DNA from: Prochlorococcus marinus CUG1435
GTDB taxonomy: Bacteria > Cyanobacteriota > Cyanobacteriia > PCC-6307 > Cyanobiaceae
Reading direction: 5' to 3'
Length of the DNA: 64,000 nt
Assembly (NCBI GenBank): GCA_017644375.1
Contig: JAEPLP010000001.1
Location: 620,001-684,000 of the forward strand
Shown: in pieces, positions 40,652 to 50,712 of the stretch
Layout: every line of letters starts with the position of its first letter
Numbering within the stretch: position 1 is the first letter of the stretch
Position numbers and translations under genes: made by a program
The notes under the pieces: generated by a model
The model's input: only the letters and a program-made list of their open reading frames with translations
What the model was told of the DNA's origin: nothing
The model's database searches: none

Positions 40652-41371
40652 ATGATTGAAAATCAATCAGACAATATTGATATTAAAGAAAATGATGTTT
40701 CAAATCAGGATGATGCTCCTGATGATAATTCATCTTTTGAAGATGAAATAATAGAAAATGATGAATTATCTCCACAAAAAACAGAAGAAATAAATACTGA
40801 AGAATTAAAAAATACTATATCTATTAATGATGCAAGGTTAGAACAGTTAGAAAAAGAGCACGAAACATTAAAAAATCAATATGTAAGAATCTCAGCAGAT
40901 TTTGATAATTTTAGAAAAAGGCAGTCTAGAGATCAAGACGATTTAAAAGTCCAACTTGTTTCTAAAACTTTAACTGCAATTCTCCCAATCGTTGATAATT
41001 TTGAAAGGGCAAGACAGCAACTTAAACCAGAAAGTGAAGAAGCTCAAACTCTTCATAGAAGTTATCAGGGATTATATAAACAATTAGTAGAAGTTTTAAA
41101 ACAACAAGGGGTTGCACCGATGAGAGTTGTTGGTCAGCAATTTGATCCAAATTTACATGAAGCTGTATTAAGAGAGCCAAGTGAAGAGCTTAAAGAAGAT
41201 TTTATTATCGAAGAATTGCAGCGAGGATATCATCTAGAGGGAAAAGTTTTGAGACATGCTTTGGTTAAAGTTTCTATGGGACCTGGCAAACAAAATTCAC
41301 AAGAGGAAGTAGAAAAGGATAAAGTTGAAGAGGATATTGATTCAGGGGAAAATACTTCTGAAGATGTATAA
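40652..41371 (+). CDS. grpE: Nucleotide exchange factor GrpE
   Basis: Releases ADP from DnaK. Start chosen at ATG 40652 ([15 protein letters not shown], 239 aa); an in-frame TTG at 40601 would add 17 hydrophobic residues foreign to GrpE. Residues 1-60 are acidic and disordered; then a long coiled coil ([30 protein letters not shown] region) and the C-terminal beta domain with [12 protein letters not shown] and [16 protein letters not shown]. First gene of grpE-dnaJ-tusA-like-rsgA. Confidence 0.95.
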   Translation: MIENQSDNIDIKENDVSNQDDAPDDNSSFEDEIIENDELSPQKTEEINTEELKNTISINDARLEQLEKEHETLKNQYVRISADFDNFRKRQSRDQDDLKVQLVSKTLTAILPIVDNFERARQQLKPESEEAQTLHRSYQGLYKQLVEVLKQQGVAPMRVVGQQFDPNLHEAVLREPSEELKEDFIIEELQRGYHLEGKVLRHALVKVSMGPGKQNSQEEVEKDKVEEDIDSGENTSEDV

Positions 41372-41400
41372 ATTCCAAATTTTTACTTGAGCTTTGTCTA

Positions 41401-42525
41401 ATGGCTGATTTTTACCAAATACTTGGAGTTTCACGAGATGCTGATGCGGATACCTTAAAAAGGGCTTATAGAAAATTAGCAAGACAATATCATCCTGACG
41501 TTAATAAAGAACCTGGTGCTGAAGATAAATTTAAAGAAATTGGCAAAGCTTATGAAGCATTAGCTGATCCTGAAACTAGAGCTAGATATGATCAGTTTGG
41601 AGAGGCTGGTCTGGGAGGAGCAGCTGGAATGCCTGATATGGGCGATATGGGCGGGTTTGCAGATTTATTTGAAACCTTCTTTAATGGCTTTGGAGGACAA
41701 ACTCCACAGGGTGGAAGAACTCAAAGAAGAGGTCCTCAGCAAGGAGATGATTTAAGATATGACCTTAATGTTGATTTTAAAGATGCAATATTTGGCCAAC
41801 AGAGAGAAATTACAATTCCTCATCTTGAGACATGTGAAATCTGTAGGGGAACAGGTGCCAAACCAGGAACCGGACCAAAAAATTGCACAACTTGTGGAGG
41901 AAGTGGACAAGTTAGGAGAGCTACGAGAACACCATTTGGAAATTTCACACAAGTAGCTGAATGTCCTTCATGTAATGGAACTGGTCAAATAATCTCAGAT
42001 CCATGTACAAGTTGTGGAGGTAATGGAGTAAAGCAAGTCAGAAAAAAATTACGAATTAATATTCCTGCAGGAGTTGATACTGGTACTAAATTACGTGTTT
42101 CAGGAGAAGGAAATGTTGGTTTGAAAGGAGGCCCACCTGGAGATCTTTATGTTTTTATAAAGGTCAAGAAGGATTCAAAATTGAAAAGAGAAGGTGTTAC
42201 TATTTACTCAGAAATAGCTGTAAGTTATTTACAGGCTATTTTAGGAGATACTGTTGAAATTACTACCGTGGATGGTAATGTTAATCTAAAGATTCCTAGT
42301 GGTACGCAACCAAATACAACTCTCTCACTTGAGAATAAAGGTGTCCCTAGACTTGGTAATCCAGTTGCCAGAGGTAATCATGAAGTTCTAATTAAAGTAA
42401 AATTGCCAACTCGTATAACTGATGAAGAACGAGAGCTTTTAGAGGGTTTAGCTTCACAATATTCAGATAAAAATATCAATTCAAGTAGCGGACTTTTTAG
42501 TAAATTATTTGGTAAAGAATCTTAA
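41401..42525 (+). CDS. dnaJ: Chaperone DnaJ (Hsp40 type I)
   Basis: J-protein that stimulates DnaK. The 374-aa protein has a J domain with HPD ([10 protein letters not shown], near residue 32), a Gly/Met/Phe-rich linker ([15 protein letters not shown]), four CxxCxGxG zinc motifs ([32 protein letters not shown]) and the C-terminal substrate domain. Overlaps the next ATG by one base (TAATG). Confidence 0.97.
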   Translation: MADFYQILGVSRDADADTLKRAYRKLARQYHPDVNKEPGAEDKFKEIGKAYEALADPETRARYDQFGEAGLGGAAGMPDMGDMGGFADLFETFFNGFGGQTPQGGRTQRRGPQQGDDLRYDLNVDFKDAIFGQQREITIPHLETCEICRGTGAKPGTGPKNCTTCGGSGQVRRATRTPFGNFTQVAECPSCNGTGQIISDPCTSCGGNGVKQVRKKLRINIPAGVDTGTKLRVSGEGNVGLKGGPPGDLYVFIKVKKDSKLKREGVTIYSEIAVSYLQAILGDTVEITTVDGNVNLKIPSGTQPNTTLSLENKGVPRLGNPVARGNHEVLIKVKLPTRITDEERELLEGLASQYSDKNINSSSGLFSKLFGKES

Positions 42526-42755
42526 TGACTACTTTAAAGCATTTGGATCTTAAATTTGTTCCATGTCCTTTAAATGTCGTCAAGATCAAATTGGCTTTAG
42601 AGAAGTTATCCAAAAATGAACAACTTACTGTTGAATTAGATAAAGGTGAACCAGAAGAAATGGTATTAAAAAATTTAAAAGAGATGGGATATTTAATTAA
42701 ACATATCAAAGAAAATGAAAAATTTATAAAGATAAAAATATTGAATGAAAACTAA
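42525..42755 (+). CDS. TusA/SirA-family sulfur carrier-like protein
   Basis: A 76-aa protein of the TusA/YeeD fold: short N-terminal strand, conserved Cys-Pro at 14-15 (KFVPCPLNVVKIKLALEKL), a helix, and an EPEEMVLKNLKEMGY segment. The motif is CPLN rather than CPxP, but the active-site Cys is kept, so sulfur carrying is plausible. It is coupled to dnaJ by a TAATG junction and overlaps rsgA by 11 bp, so it is translated as part of this operon. Function in this context is unknown. Confidence 0.75.
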   Translation: MTTLKHLDLKFVPCPLNVVKIKLALEKLSKNEQLTVELDKGEPEEMVLKNLKEMGYLIKHIKENEKFIKIKILNEN

Positions 42756-43662
42756 TAATAAACATTTAGGTTTAGTTACGAAAAAATTTAATGAATTTTA
42801 TTTGGTTGACTTAAAAAATCAAGAAAACTTTGTAAATTATGACAGATTTTTATGTAAGGTGAAGAAGTCTATAAATTTTAAAGATCAATTAATTTATGTT
42901 GGAGACGAAGTAGTAATTGACAATATTGATAGAAAAAGCAAACGCGCATTAATTGCAACTCTAAAAAAAAGAAATAATTTATTAGTTAGACCGTCAGTTG
43001 CAAATATTTCTAATATTTATATTATTTTTTCCGTTGAAGAGCCAGAGTTAAATTTATCTCAAGTTAACCGTTTTTTGATATCAGCAGAATCGATGGGAGT
43101 TGAAGTGTCATTAGTTTTGACAAAATGTGACTTAATTTCAGATAAAAAAAGATGTTTTTTACTTGATAAATTTGAGGCATGGGGTTATCAACCAATAACT
43201 TTAAATTTAAGGAAATCTAATTACTTTAATAAGTTGTTAGCTGAGTTAAAGCAAAAAAAGTGTTCGATATTTATGGGCCCTTCCGGTGTCGGTAAAACTA
43301 CTTTGCTTAATATGATAATTCCAGGCCTTCAAAATAATACAGCTCCAGTCTCTAAAAAAATTAAGAGAGGGAAAAATACTACTCGAAATGTTGAGTTATT
43401 TGCTTTATCAAATCAAAGCTACATTGTGGATACTCCAGGTTTTAATATGCAACCTCCTGAGGTTGATATTAGCTTGTTGCCAAATCTCTATCCGGAAATA
43501 TATAAACAAGTCATCGATGAAGGAATTAGGTGTAAATTTCGCAACTGCTTACATTTGAATGATGAGGGATGTAATTTAAATAAATCCTTTGAAAGATATT
43601 CTTTTTATAAAGAAATGATCGAGTCTTCTAAGATTCACTATTATCAAAACCAGGAAGATTAA
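42745..43662 (+). CDS. rsgA: Ribosome small-subunit GTPase RsgA
   Basis: Circularly permuted GTPase in late 30S assembly. G4 (LVLTKCDL) precedes G1 ([14 protein letters not shown]) and G3 (IVDTPGFN), the hallmark permutation; an N-terminal OB-like domain and a C-terminal zinc element ([14 protein letters not shown]) are present. 305 aa. It ends the grpE operon and overlaps the convergent ebfC by 35 bp. Confidence 0.96.
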   Translation: MKTNNKHLGLVTKKFNEFYLVDLKNQENFVNYDRFLCKVKKSINFKDQLIYVGDEVVIDNIDRKSKRALIATLKKRNNLLVRPSVANISNIYIIFSVEEPELNLSQVNRFLISAESMGVEVSLVLTKCDLISDKKRCFLLDKFEAWGYQPITLNLRKSNYFNKLLAELKQKKCSIFMGPSGVGKTTLLNMIIPGLQNNTAPVSKKIKRGKNTTRNVELFALSNQSYIVDTPGFNMQPPEVDISLLPNLYPEIYKQVIDEGIRCKFRNCLHLNDEGCNLNKSFERYSFYKEMIESSKIHYYQNQED

Positions 43663-43978
43663 GGTTTAATCCTCCAGTCAAATCATTCATTCTTTCTTTC
43701 ATAGTTGTAGTAGATAATTGATGAGCTTTTTGAATAGCTTGTAAAATGTTTTGCTCTATTGTTTCTTTATCTGAACTTAAAATATTTTCTTGCACTTCTA
43801 CTTTTAAAGGAAGTTGGTTGCCACTTATCCAGACTTTTACCATTTCATCATCACTTTTTCCCTCAATCTCCATATTTTCAAGTTCATCTTGTAATTTTTG
43901 TGCATCTTGTTGAATTTGTTTAGCTTTTTTAAAAGCTTCTGTAAGTTGTCCAAAGTTAGGAAGTCCAAAACCCGCCAT
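43628..43978 (-). CDS. ebfC: YbaB/EbfC nucleoid-associated protein
   Basis: Small DNA-binding protein of 116 aa. Helical tail ([21 protein letters not shown]), beta-strand core ([20 protein letters not shown]) and a C-terminal helix with Met-rich [18 protein letters not shown] match YbaB. It is third in the minus-strand set murC-murB-ebfC, and its 3' end overlaps rsgA by 35 bp. Confidence 0.93.
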   Translation of the reverse strand: MAGFGLPNFGQLTEAFKKAKQIQQDAQKLQDELENMEIEGKSDDEMVKVWISGNQLPLKVEVQENILSSDKETIEQNILQAIQKAHQLSTTTMKERMNDLTGGLNLNLPGFDNSES

Positions 43979-43995
43979 TTTAAAAAAAAGTTTCT

Positions 43996-44889
43996 TTAGT
44001 TAGGATAGTCAAAACCAATCATTCTTACTTCCGGTTGCAGATAAATACCTTTTTTTTGTAGTACTTTTTGTTGAATTACAGTTATTAATTCATAAATATC
44101 TTTTGAACTTGCTGAAGAAATGTTAATTATAAAATTTGAATGCATTGTAGAAATTTCTGCTCCACCAATTTTAAATCCCTTTAAACCTAAATCATCAATT
44201 AATTTTGCTGCATAACTATTTTCAGGATTTTTAAAGACACTGCCAAAACTTGGCAGGTGATATGGCTGGGTTTCTGTTTTAAATTTAAGGTTATTTTTGG
44301 TGGTTTGAATTAATTGTTCGAGATTACCATTTGGCTCAAAATTAAGCTTTGCACTAATAATTGCAAAATCATTATTTTGAAAAGAGCTAAATCTATACTC
44401 AAAAATGATATCTTTTTTTTCAATTTCACATGTTTCATTAGTTTTATTATTAATAACTTTCACTGAAATAAGATTTTTTGCTAGCGATAAATTACCTGTA
44501 CCTGCATTCATATAAATTGCTCCCCCTAAAGTTCCTGGAATTCCGACAGCCCATTCTCCTCCTTTTAATCCATTTTTCGCAAGAGAATTAGATAGTGCGG
44601 GGAGCATTACACCTGCTTCTGCTTCAACAATTCCTGAATCTGGCTCTATGCTTAATGACTTCATTTTTTTTGTACATATAACTAAACCTTTTATGAAAAT
44701 ATTATTGATTAAAAGATTTGAACCAGCGCCAATTATTTGGCATCTGTGTTTGTTTAAATTAGCCCATTTTATTAGATACGAAAATTCGTCAATGTTTCTT
44801 GGCTCAGCAAAATATTCCGCTACTCCTCCCACTTTTATAGTTGTATAACTACTTAAATTACAGTTCTCGCAGAAAATCTTTTTATTCAT
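43996..44889 (-). CDS. murB: UDP-N-acetylmuramate dehydrogenase
   Basis: FAD/NADPH enzyme that reduces UDP-GlcNAc-enolpyruvate in peptidoglycan synthesis. The 297-aa protein has [13 protein letters not shown] at the N-terminus, GAGSNLLI, the FAD-binding [15 protein letters not shown], and the catalytic region [10 protein letters not shown] with Ser. It follows murC by 15 bp and precedes ebfC by 17 bp. Confidence 0.96.
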   Translation of the reverse strand: MNKKIFCENCNLSSYTTIKVGGVAEYFAEPRNIDEFSYLIKWANLNKHRCQIIGAGSNLLINNIFIKGLVICTKKMKSLSIEPDSGIVEAEAGVMLPALSNSLAKNGLKGGEWAVGIPGTLGGAIYMNAGTGNLSLAKNLISVKVINNKTNETCEIEKKDIIFEYRFSSFQNNDFAIISAKLNFEPNGNLEQLIQTTKNNLKFKTETQPYHLPSFGSVFKNPENSYAAKLIDDLGLKGFKIGGAEISTMHSNFIINISSASSKDIYELITVIQQKVLQKKGIYLQPEVRMIGFDYPN

Positions 44890-44904
44890 AAATTAGTAAT
44901 TTTT

Positions 44905-46314
44905 TTAATTGTTTTTTTCATTTAAAATTGACCAGAACTTATGACAATCACCTGCTCCCATATTTAAAATTAAATCTCCTTTTTGAGTTAATTCGTAAAA
45001 ATTCTTTGTAATTTCATGATAATTTTTTATGTAGCTAACATTATTATTTTTTTTATAAATCAGATCAGTGATAATTTTAGAAGTAATTTTATCTTCGTTT
45101 CCTTCTCCTGCTCCATAAATACTGGTCACATAAATACAATCTGCTTTTGATAATTCTTCAGCGAATTCTTTAGTAAATTGCTTTACTCGAGAGTATCTAT
45201 GGGGTTGAAATATGGCTATTAATCTGCTTTTTTGACATTCATTATTATGTTTTTGCTTAATAAATAATCTTCCTAACTTGATCGTCTCTTTTATTTCGTT
45301 TGGGTGATGTGCATAATCATCATATAAACGTCTTTCATCTATTTGACCTCTGAATTCAAATCTTTTTTTTGGTAGTTTGAGATATTTTATATTTTTCTTA
45401 ATTTCTAAAAAATCTATACCTATCATTCTTGAAGCTGCTATTGAAGCAGTGATATTTGATAAATTGTGTAATCCTGGAATTGGAATATTTATAATACTTA
45501 TAAAATTTCCATTTTCATAATATTTTCCAATCGTATGAGTTTCATTTATTTCAGTTGGGATCAAGGCGTAAGCGACATTCATGGGTGTTTTGTTTGACCA
45601 CTTACTCTTAGAATAAAAATTATTCCGCGTGATTTCACAATCAAAATTAATTAATAATTTTTTAGAATTTTTAGCGAAATCTTTAAAAGAAGATATAACT
45701 TCCCCTAAATCAAAGAAATGATCACAATGGTCAAAATCAATGTTATTAATTATTCCGATATCAGATTTATATCTAATTATTGTGCCATCAGACTCATCGA
45801 CTTCAGCTACTAAGAATTTTGTATTTTCTAAATGACAATTAGAATTGTAGATAGGAATTATTCCCCCAGTTATTGAAGAGGAATTGTGCGTACATAACTC
45901 AAGCAGTGTCGAAAGAAATGTACTGGTTGTTGTTTTCCCATGGCTGCCTGCCACGGCTAATGAAGTATAAGACTCCATTAATAATGCAAGAATCTCGGAA
46001 CGATGTTTTACTGTTAAATTTTTTTCTCTACAGTACATTAATTCTTTATTTTCTGACTTAATTGCTGTGCTTACAACAAAATTAATCAATTTGTTGTTAA
46101 ATTTCGAAGTTATAAATTCAATATTTTTTCCATTTTGAGAATTAAAGATAATTACACCTAATTTTTCTAATTTGTTAGTTTCATTGTTTTTAACCAAATC
46201 AGATCCTGAAACTGAATAACCTTTTTTCAGTAAACCCATTGCGATTGCTGACATTCCAATGCCACCAACTCCAATAAAATGAAAATGTTTTTTAGGGATT
46301 AATTCTTTATCCAA
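44905..46314 (-). CDS. murC: UDP-N-acetylmuramate--L-alanine ligase
   Basis: Adds L-Ala to UDP-MurNAc. The 469-aa Mur ligase has FIGVGGIGMSAIAMGLLKKG (UDP-substrate domain), the ATP loop VAGSHGKTTTSTFLS near residue 120, and the C-terminal IFQPHRYSRVKQF and DDYAHHPNEI blocks. First gene of the minus-strand murC-murB-ebfC set; divergent from gap. Confidence 0.96.
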   Translation of the reverse strand: MDKELIPKKHFHFIGVGGIGMSAIAMGLLKKGYSVSGSDLVKNNETNKLEKLGVIIFNSQNGKNIEFITSKFNNKLINFVVSTAIKSENKELMYCREKNLTVKHRSEILALLMESYTSLAVAGSHGKTTTSTFLSTLLELCTHNSSSITGGIIPIYNSNCHLENTKFLVAEVDESDGTIIRYKSDIGIINNIDFDHCDHFFDLGEVISSFKDFAKNSKKLLINFDCEITRNNFYSKSKWSNKTPMNVAYALIPTEINETHTIGKYYENGNFISIINIPIPGLHNLSNITASIAASRMIGIDFLEIKKNIKYLKLPKKRFEFRGQIDERRLYDDYAHHPNEIKETIKLGRLFIKQKHNNECQKSRLIAIFQPHRYSRVKQFTKEFAEELSKADCIYVTSIYGAGEGNEDKITSKIITDLIYKKNNNVSYIKNYHEITKNFYELTQKGDLILNMGAGDCHKFWSILNEKNN

Positions 46315-46508
46315 TGTTTATCTTTTTCTTAAATTAAAATAACTTTAAAGTTAAATTTTGGTATTTTTTCTTAAAAAAAAATCATTTTTTTTCTTGAATT
46401 AATACAAAACTAGACTTATTTGCTTAATAAATCAAAAAAACCTTACGTTATTGCACAAAATTCAGTATGATCAGCAACTTAGGTTAATCTTTTCAGAAAT
46501 TATTAGTT
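46315..46508. promoter_or_regulatory. Divergent murC/gap intergenic region
   Basis: A 194-bp promoter region. A candidate gap -10, TATGAT (46466-46471), lies 37 bp before the gap ATG; a weak -35-like TTACGT sits 17 bp upstream. A perfect 12-bp palindrome AACTTTAAAGTT (46341-46352) near the murC start could be an operator but is simple AT sequence. Poly-A/T runs fill the middle. Confidence 0.4.
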
Positions 46509-47531
46509 ATGACTTTGCGTGTTGCAATTAACGGGTTTGGCAGAATTGGTCGAAACTTTATGCGTTGTTGGCTCAGTAGAGGTGCTTACACCAATATTGA
46601 AGTAGTTGGTATTAACGTAACATCAGATCCTAAGACCAATGCTCATCTATTAAAATACGACTCAGTCCTTGGTCAACTGGATGGTGTTGATATTCAATAT
46701 ACTGATGACACCTTTGTAATTAATAACAAGACAATCAAGTGTTTCTCTGATAGAAATCCATTGAATCTTCCCTGGAAAGACTGGGGTGTAGATTTAGTTA
46801 TTGAATCAACTGGCGTTTTTAATACAGATGTTGGAGCAAGTAAGCACTTAGAGGTGGGAGCAAAAAAAGTTATTTTAACCGCTCCGGGTAAAGGTGATGG
46901 CGTTGGTACTTATGTAGTTGGAGTAAATGCCGATACATATAAGCATAAAAACTATGATATTTTGAGTAATGCTAGTTGTACTACCAACTGCTTAGCCCCA
47001 GTTGTAAAAGTTTTAGACCAAACTTTTGGGATTAATAAAGGCTTGATGACTACAATCCATAGTTATACAGGTGATCAAAGAATATTAGATAATAGTCATA
47101 GAGATTTAAGAAGAGCCAGAGCCGCTGCTACTAATATTGTTCCAACTTCTACAGGAGCTGCTAAAGCAGTTGCACTAGTTTACCCAGAAATGAAAGGCAA
47201 ATTGACAGGAATCGCAATGAGGGTTCCTACACCTAATGTTTCCGCAGTGGATTTCGTTTTCGAATCTTCTAAATCTGTCACAAGCGAAGAAGTGAATAAT
47301 GCGCTTAAGGAAGCATCTTTAGGTTCAATGAAGGGCGTTATTAAGTACGGTGACGAACCTTTAGTATCAAGCGATTATGCAGGTACTAATGAATCATCAA
47401 TTGTAGATAGTGACCTTACTATGTGTATCGGAGATAATCTTGTGAAGGTTCTTGCATGGTATGACAACGAGTGGGGCTATAGCCAGAGGGTTGTAGACCT
47501 AGCAGAGATTGTTGCTAAAAATTGGGAATAA
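46509..47531 (+). CDS. gap: Glyceraldehyde-3-phosphate dehydrogenase, Calvin-cycle type
   Basis: Interconverts GAP and 1,3-bisphosphoglycerate; in cyanobacteria Gap2 runs the photosynthetic reduction with NADPH or NADH. The 340-aa protein has the Rossmann start [20 protein letters not shown], catalytic Cys in [12 protein letters not shown], and [15 protein letters not shown]. Typical Gap2-like features, though subclass by eye is only fairly sure. A strong terminator follows at once. Confidence 0.95.
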   Translation: MTLRVAINGFGRIGRNFMRCWLSRGAYTNIEVVGINVTSDPKTNAHLLKYDSVLGQLDGVDIQYTDDTFVINNKTIKCFSDRNPLNLPWKDWGVDLVIESTGVFNTDVGASKHLEVGAKKVILTAPGKGDGVGTYVVGVNADTYKHKNYDILSNASCTTNCLAPVVKVLDQTFGINKGLMTTIHSYTGDQRILDNSHRDLRRARAAATNIVPTSTGAAKAVALVYPEMKGKLTGIAMRVPTPNVSAVDFVFESSKSVTSEEVNNALKEASLGSMKGVIKYGDEPLVSSDYAGTNESSIVDSDLTMCIGDNLVKVLAWYDNEWGYSQRVVDLAEIVAKNWE

Positions 47532-48518
47532 TTAAAAGTGCTTAAAAGGTGTATTTTTTAATAATGCACCTTTTTTTTTATCTTGAAATTCTATTGATGC
47601 TTTACCATTAGCAAAATAGCCAATTTCGTTAATATTTTTATCTAGTCTAATTAAATTCGTTGCCCATTTTTTGGGTAATGAGAAAACTAATTCGTAATCT
47701 TCACCTCCAAAAAAATAATATTCATCCCATTTTTCTCCCTTTGGCCAATCTTTATCTTTGGGTATTTTTTCATAATTCAAAATTGCTTTACATTTGCTAG
47801 CGATTGCTAAATCCTGCACCGCTTGAAAAAGCCCATCACTGCTATCAGTACAACCTAATTTGTTTATTTTTTTATTGGAGCGAGTTTTAAGGAGATTTTT
47901 CAGAAAATATGGGTAAACTTTAGGGCGGCAAAAATGTTGGATGGACTTTTTGATTAATCTTTCATTAAGAGAAATATTATTATCGAAATTTATTTTACTT
48001 TGAATCATAAATCCTAATTTGCTAAGACCATGAATTCCTGTAGTTAAGATAATATCGCCTGGTTTACAGGCATTTCTTCGTAATTCAAGTTCACCTTGAA
48101 TCCCAAAGGCTGTTATTGATATAGTTTTTTGATTTCCCTTTGAGCAATCTCCCCCAAGAATTATCCCACCATATTTTTTTAAAGCTTTATTTATTCCTTT
48201 ATACAATTCTTCAACCCAAAACCATTCAGTTTTAGCAGGTAATATTAGGCTTATCGTAATACCTAAAGTTTTTTTACTACCACTAGATAATAAGTCAGAG
48301 ATGTTGCTTACAACTGCTTTCCATCCAAGGTCTTTAGGGCAAATGATTAGGTCATTGAAATGAATATTTTCAACTAAAGAATCATTATTGATAAGTAAGT
48401 CATCATTTTTAGTTTTGATTAAAGCACAATCATCTGAAATTTGATTTTTAGGCATAAATTTTCTAAGCCTATTAATTAATTCCTTTTCTCCTATATTTTC
48501 TAATGTTTCTTTATGCAT
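47532..48518 (-). CDS. thiL: Thiamine-monophosphate kinase
   Basis: Phosphorylates TMP to the coenzyme thiamine diphosphate. The 328-aa protein shows DDCALIKTKN...NNDSLVENIHF, LILPAKTEWFW, ILGGDCSKGNQKTISITAFG, CTDSSDGLFQAVQDLAI and FFGGEDYELVFSLP, the PurM-like metal/ATP motifs. It overlaps the cyclophilin gene upstream by 8 bp, and its stop abuts the gap stop. The gap terminator lies within its 3' end. Confidence 0.93.
   Translation of the reverse strand: MHKETLENIGEKELINRLRKFMPKNQISDDCALIKTKNDDLLINNDSLVENIHFNDLIICPKDLGWKAVVSNISDLLSSGSKKTLGITISLILPAKTEWFWVEELYKGINKALKKYGGIILGGDCSKGNQKTISITAFGIQGELELRRNACKPGDIILTTGIHGLSKLGFMIQSKINFDNNISLNERLIKKSIQHFCRPKVYPYFLKNLLKTRSNKKINKLGCTDSSDGLFQAVQDLAIASKCKAILNYEKIPKDKDWPKGEKWDEYYFFGGEDYELVFSLPKKWATNLIRLDKNINEIGYFANGKASIEFQDKKKGALLKNTPFKHF
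47544..47579 (+). terminator. Strong intrinsic terminator of gap
   Basis: Eight perfect base pairs AAAAGGTG (47544-47551) with CACCTTTT (47567-47574), extended by weaker pairs, then nine T residues. By symmetry it also carries an A-run, so it can act in the opposite direction. It lies inside the last codons of thiL on the minus strand. Confidence 0.85.
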
Positions 48519-49602
48519 TTAATTTGAGGTTTTCAATCCCTTCTAAAACATTAATTGAGATTATTGTGTCATCTTTGGTTAGCTCTTCTAATACATCAAA
48601 ACCATCTACTACATAACCAAAGGCAGCATTCCTTCCATCAATTAAATTTCGACCTGCTGGATTCAATTCTGCTTCATATAAAAAGAAGAAAAATTGCGAT
48701 GAGCCATCATCAACTGCCGTATTTGAATGAGACCACCCTAGAGTTCCAAGAGTTGCGAAAGGTAATGTTGGTGTTTCAGTGTAAAAGCCTAAATCTTCAA
48801 AAGTTTGATTATAAAAAGTGTCCGTTTCATCAGGAATTCTAATTTCTAAAGGAACGTGACGTTCTTCATTTGTTACAGGATCTACGTAACCAATTGCTTC
48901 ACCTAATGGATCGCCTGTTTGCAGAACAAAAAATTCTTCTGCTCTATTGATAGGTAAATCTTCGTAGAAATTTTTTGAAGATAAATCAATAAATGCCCCT
49001 GAGGTAAGAGGAGCGTTGTATCCATCTACAATTGCTTTCATGTCTCCTTTGGAGGTTTTTATATTAACTGTTGCTCTGCCAAGTAATCTTGGTAAGCTAT
49101 CAAATTCTTCAGGAATAGAGTAAGGAAATTGACTTGGTAGAAAATATTCTTCTAATCCACCGATTTTATCTAAAGCCTCTTTTCGGGTAGCTATAAATGA
49201 GAACTTGTTTTTAGATTTAGCTTGATCTTGAAGAGTTTCAAGATTTTCTTTGAGCTCTAAAAAAGTTTTTTCAGCAATTTTCTTCTTATCACTTGGTAAA
49301 TCTTGAATAATTTTATTTTGGTATTTTTTTAGTAAAGATTGACATTTTGTAACAGTTTTTGTTAGAGCAGGCCATCTTCCGCCTCGTACAAGGTCACTAG
49401 TGTCTTCTAATTTATGTTGAATTTCTTGCAATTCAACTTGCTTGATAGGCAGTGCGTTTCTAAGGATTGCATTAGGGTCTTTTACCGCATTTCCAGTGGG
49501 TAAATCAGCGAGAACTTGAGTCGGTTTAAAGAGAAAAACCTGTAAAATTCCGATTGTTAGAATTAATAAAAGTTTGTTCTGATTTGATAAGAATTTTTGC
49601 AT
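48511..49602 (-). CDS. Exported cyclophilin-type peptidyl-prolyl isomerase
   Basis: A 363-aa protein with a signal peptide (residues 9-32, [20 protein letters not shown] then LA), a helical region of about 120 residues ([20 protein letters not shown]) and a C-terminal cyclophilin domain ([46 protein letters not shown]). This architecture resembles the thylakoid-lumen TLP40/CYP38 immunophilin linked to photosystem II assembly; that role here is an inference. Overlaps thiL by 8 bp; divergent from efp. Confidence 0.88.
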   Translation of the reverse strand: MQKFLSNQNKLLLILTIGILQVFLFKPTQVLADLPTGNAVKDPNAILRNALPIKQVELQEIQHKLEDTSDLVRGGRWPALTKTVTKCQSLLKKYQNKIIQDLPSDKKKIAEKTFLELKENLETLQDQAKSKNKFSFIATRKEALDKIGGLEEYFLPSQFPYSIPEEFDSLPRLLGRATVNIKTSKGDMKAIVDGYNAPLTSGAFIDLSSKNFYEDLPINRAEEFFVLQTGDPLGEAIGYVDPVTNEERHVPLEIRIPDETDTFYNQTFEDLGFYTETPTLPFATLGTLGWSHSNTAVDDGSSQFFFFLYEAELNPAGRNLIDGRNAAFGYVVDGFDVLEELTKDDTIISINVLEGIENLKLNA

Positions 49603-49645
49603 AGCACTCTTGCAGGTTTATGATCCTTGGGGATGTAATACAGGA

Positions 49646-50206
49646 ATGATTTCCAGTAACGATTTTCGCACAGGTACTACCATCGAACTAGATGGACAAG
49701 TTTGGCGTGTTGTAGAGTTTCTACATGTCAAGCCTGGTAAGGGTTCTGCTTTTGTGCGAACAAAATTAAAATCAGTTCAAAGCGGCAACGTGGTTGAAAA
49801 AACTTTTCGAGCCGGAGAATCAGTACAGCAGGCTATCCTTGAGAAGTCTAACCTGCAACACACTTATGTGGAGTCTGGAGATTATGTTTTTATGGATATG
49901 ACAAGTTTTGAAGAGACAAGACTGTCCCCTGAACAAATCGGTAAAGGCGCAAAATATTTGAAAGAGGGAATGGAGGTTAATGTTATTTTCCATAATGGTA
50001 AAGTTTTAGAGGTAGAACTTCCCATATCTATTACCTTGAAAGTTACAGAGACCGATCCTGGAGTTAAAGGAGATACTGCTAGTGGGGGCACGAAACCCGC
50101 TATTCTAGAAACAGGTGCTCAAGTTATGGTTCCTTTATTTATTTCTGTTGGAGAAATGATTAAAGTTGATACTCGTAATGATAGTTATCTTGGAAGAGAA
50201 AATTAA
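49646..50206 (+). CDS. efp: Translation elongation factor P
   Basis: Relieves ribosome stalling at polyproline. Start chosen at ATG 49646 ([20 protein letters not shown]), 186 aa, since the 12 extra upstream codons from 49610 are outside the family. The KOW-like N-terminal loop [13 protein letters not shown] carries the lysine at its tip, and the C-terminal OB domains end [17 protein letters not shown]. accB follows after 5 bp. Confidence 0.96.
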   Translation: MISSNDFRTGTTIELDGQVWRVVEFLHVKPGKGSAFVRTKLKSVQSGNVVEKTFRAGESVQQAILEKSNLQHTYVESGDYVFMDMTSFEETRLSPEQIGKGAKYLKEGMEVNVIFHNGKVLEVELPISITLKVTETDPGVKGDTASGGTKPAILETGAQVMVPLFISVGEMIKVDTRNDSYLGREN

Positions 50207-50211
50207 TTGCT

Positions 50212-50712
50212 ATGAACTTAGATCATGAAGACTTAAATCGTTTAATAGAAAAAATCTCAAAAAGCGATTTTCAAGAATTTTCTTTGGAAGGAGAAGATTT
50301 TAAATTAGAAATAAAACGGAATTTATTTGATCAAAACCAACTTACTAAGAATTTAGTTTCTAATAGTTCATTTGAAAGGCAAACAAATGCTAATCAAAAA
50401 TCTATAAGTGATAATGTCCCAATAATTAATGAGCCTGAAACGCCTCAGGTAGCTCCTCCAGGGCGTTCAGATCTTACAGATATTACTTCTCCTATGGTTG
50501 GGACGTTTTATAGAGCGGCTGCTCCAGGCGAGGAGCCGTTTGTTGAAGTGGGAAATAATATTAAGGTTGGTCAAACTATTTGTATTTTGGAAGCTATGAA
50601 ATTAATGAATGAAATTGAATCTGAATTTGACGCTGAAATAGTAGAAATTTTAGTTGAAAATGGAACGCCTGTTGAATTTGGTCAAGTTTTAATGCGTGTC
50701 AAGCAGTCTTGA
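50212..50712 (+). CDS. accB: Biotin carboxyl carrier protein of acetyl-CoA carboxylase
   Basis: Carries biotin between the carboxylase and carboxyltransferase in fatty-acid synthesis. The C-terminal 80 residues form the biotinyl domain with EAMKLMNEI (biotin-Lys in the middle) and the AccB thumb region TSPMVGTFYRAAAPGEEPFVEVG; the N-terminal part is a short helix and flexible linker. 166 aa. Co-directional with efp and overlapping pdxA by 24 bp at the 3' end. Confidence 0.97.
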   Translation: MNLDHEDLNRLIEKISKSDFQEFSLEGEDFKLEIKRNLFDQNQLTKNLVSNSSFERQTNANQKSISDNVPIINEPETPQVAPPGRSDLTDITSPMVGTFYRAAAPGEEPFVEVGNNIKVGQTICILEAMKLMNEIESEFDAEIVEILVENGTPVEFGQVLMRVKQS

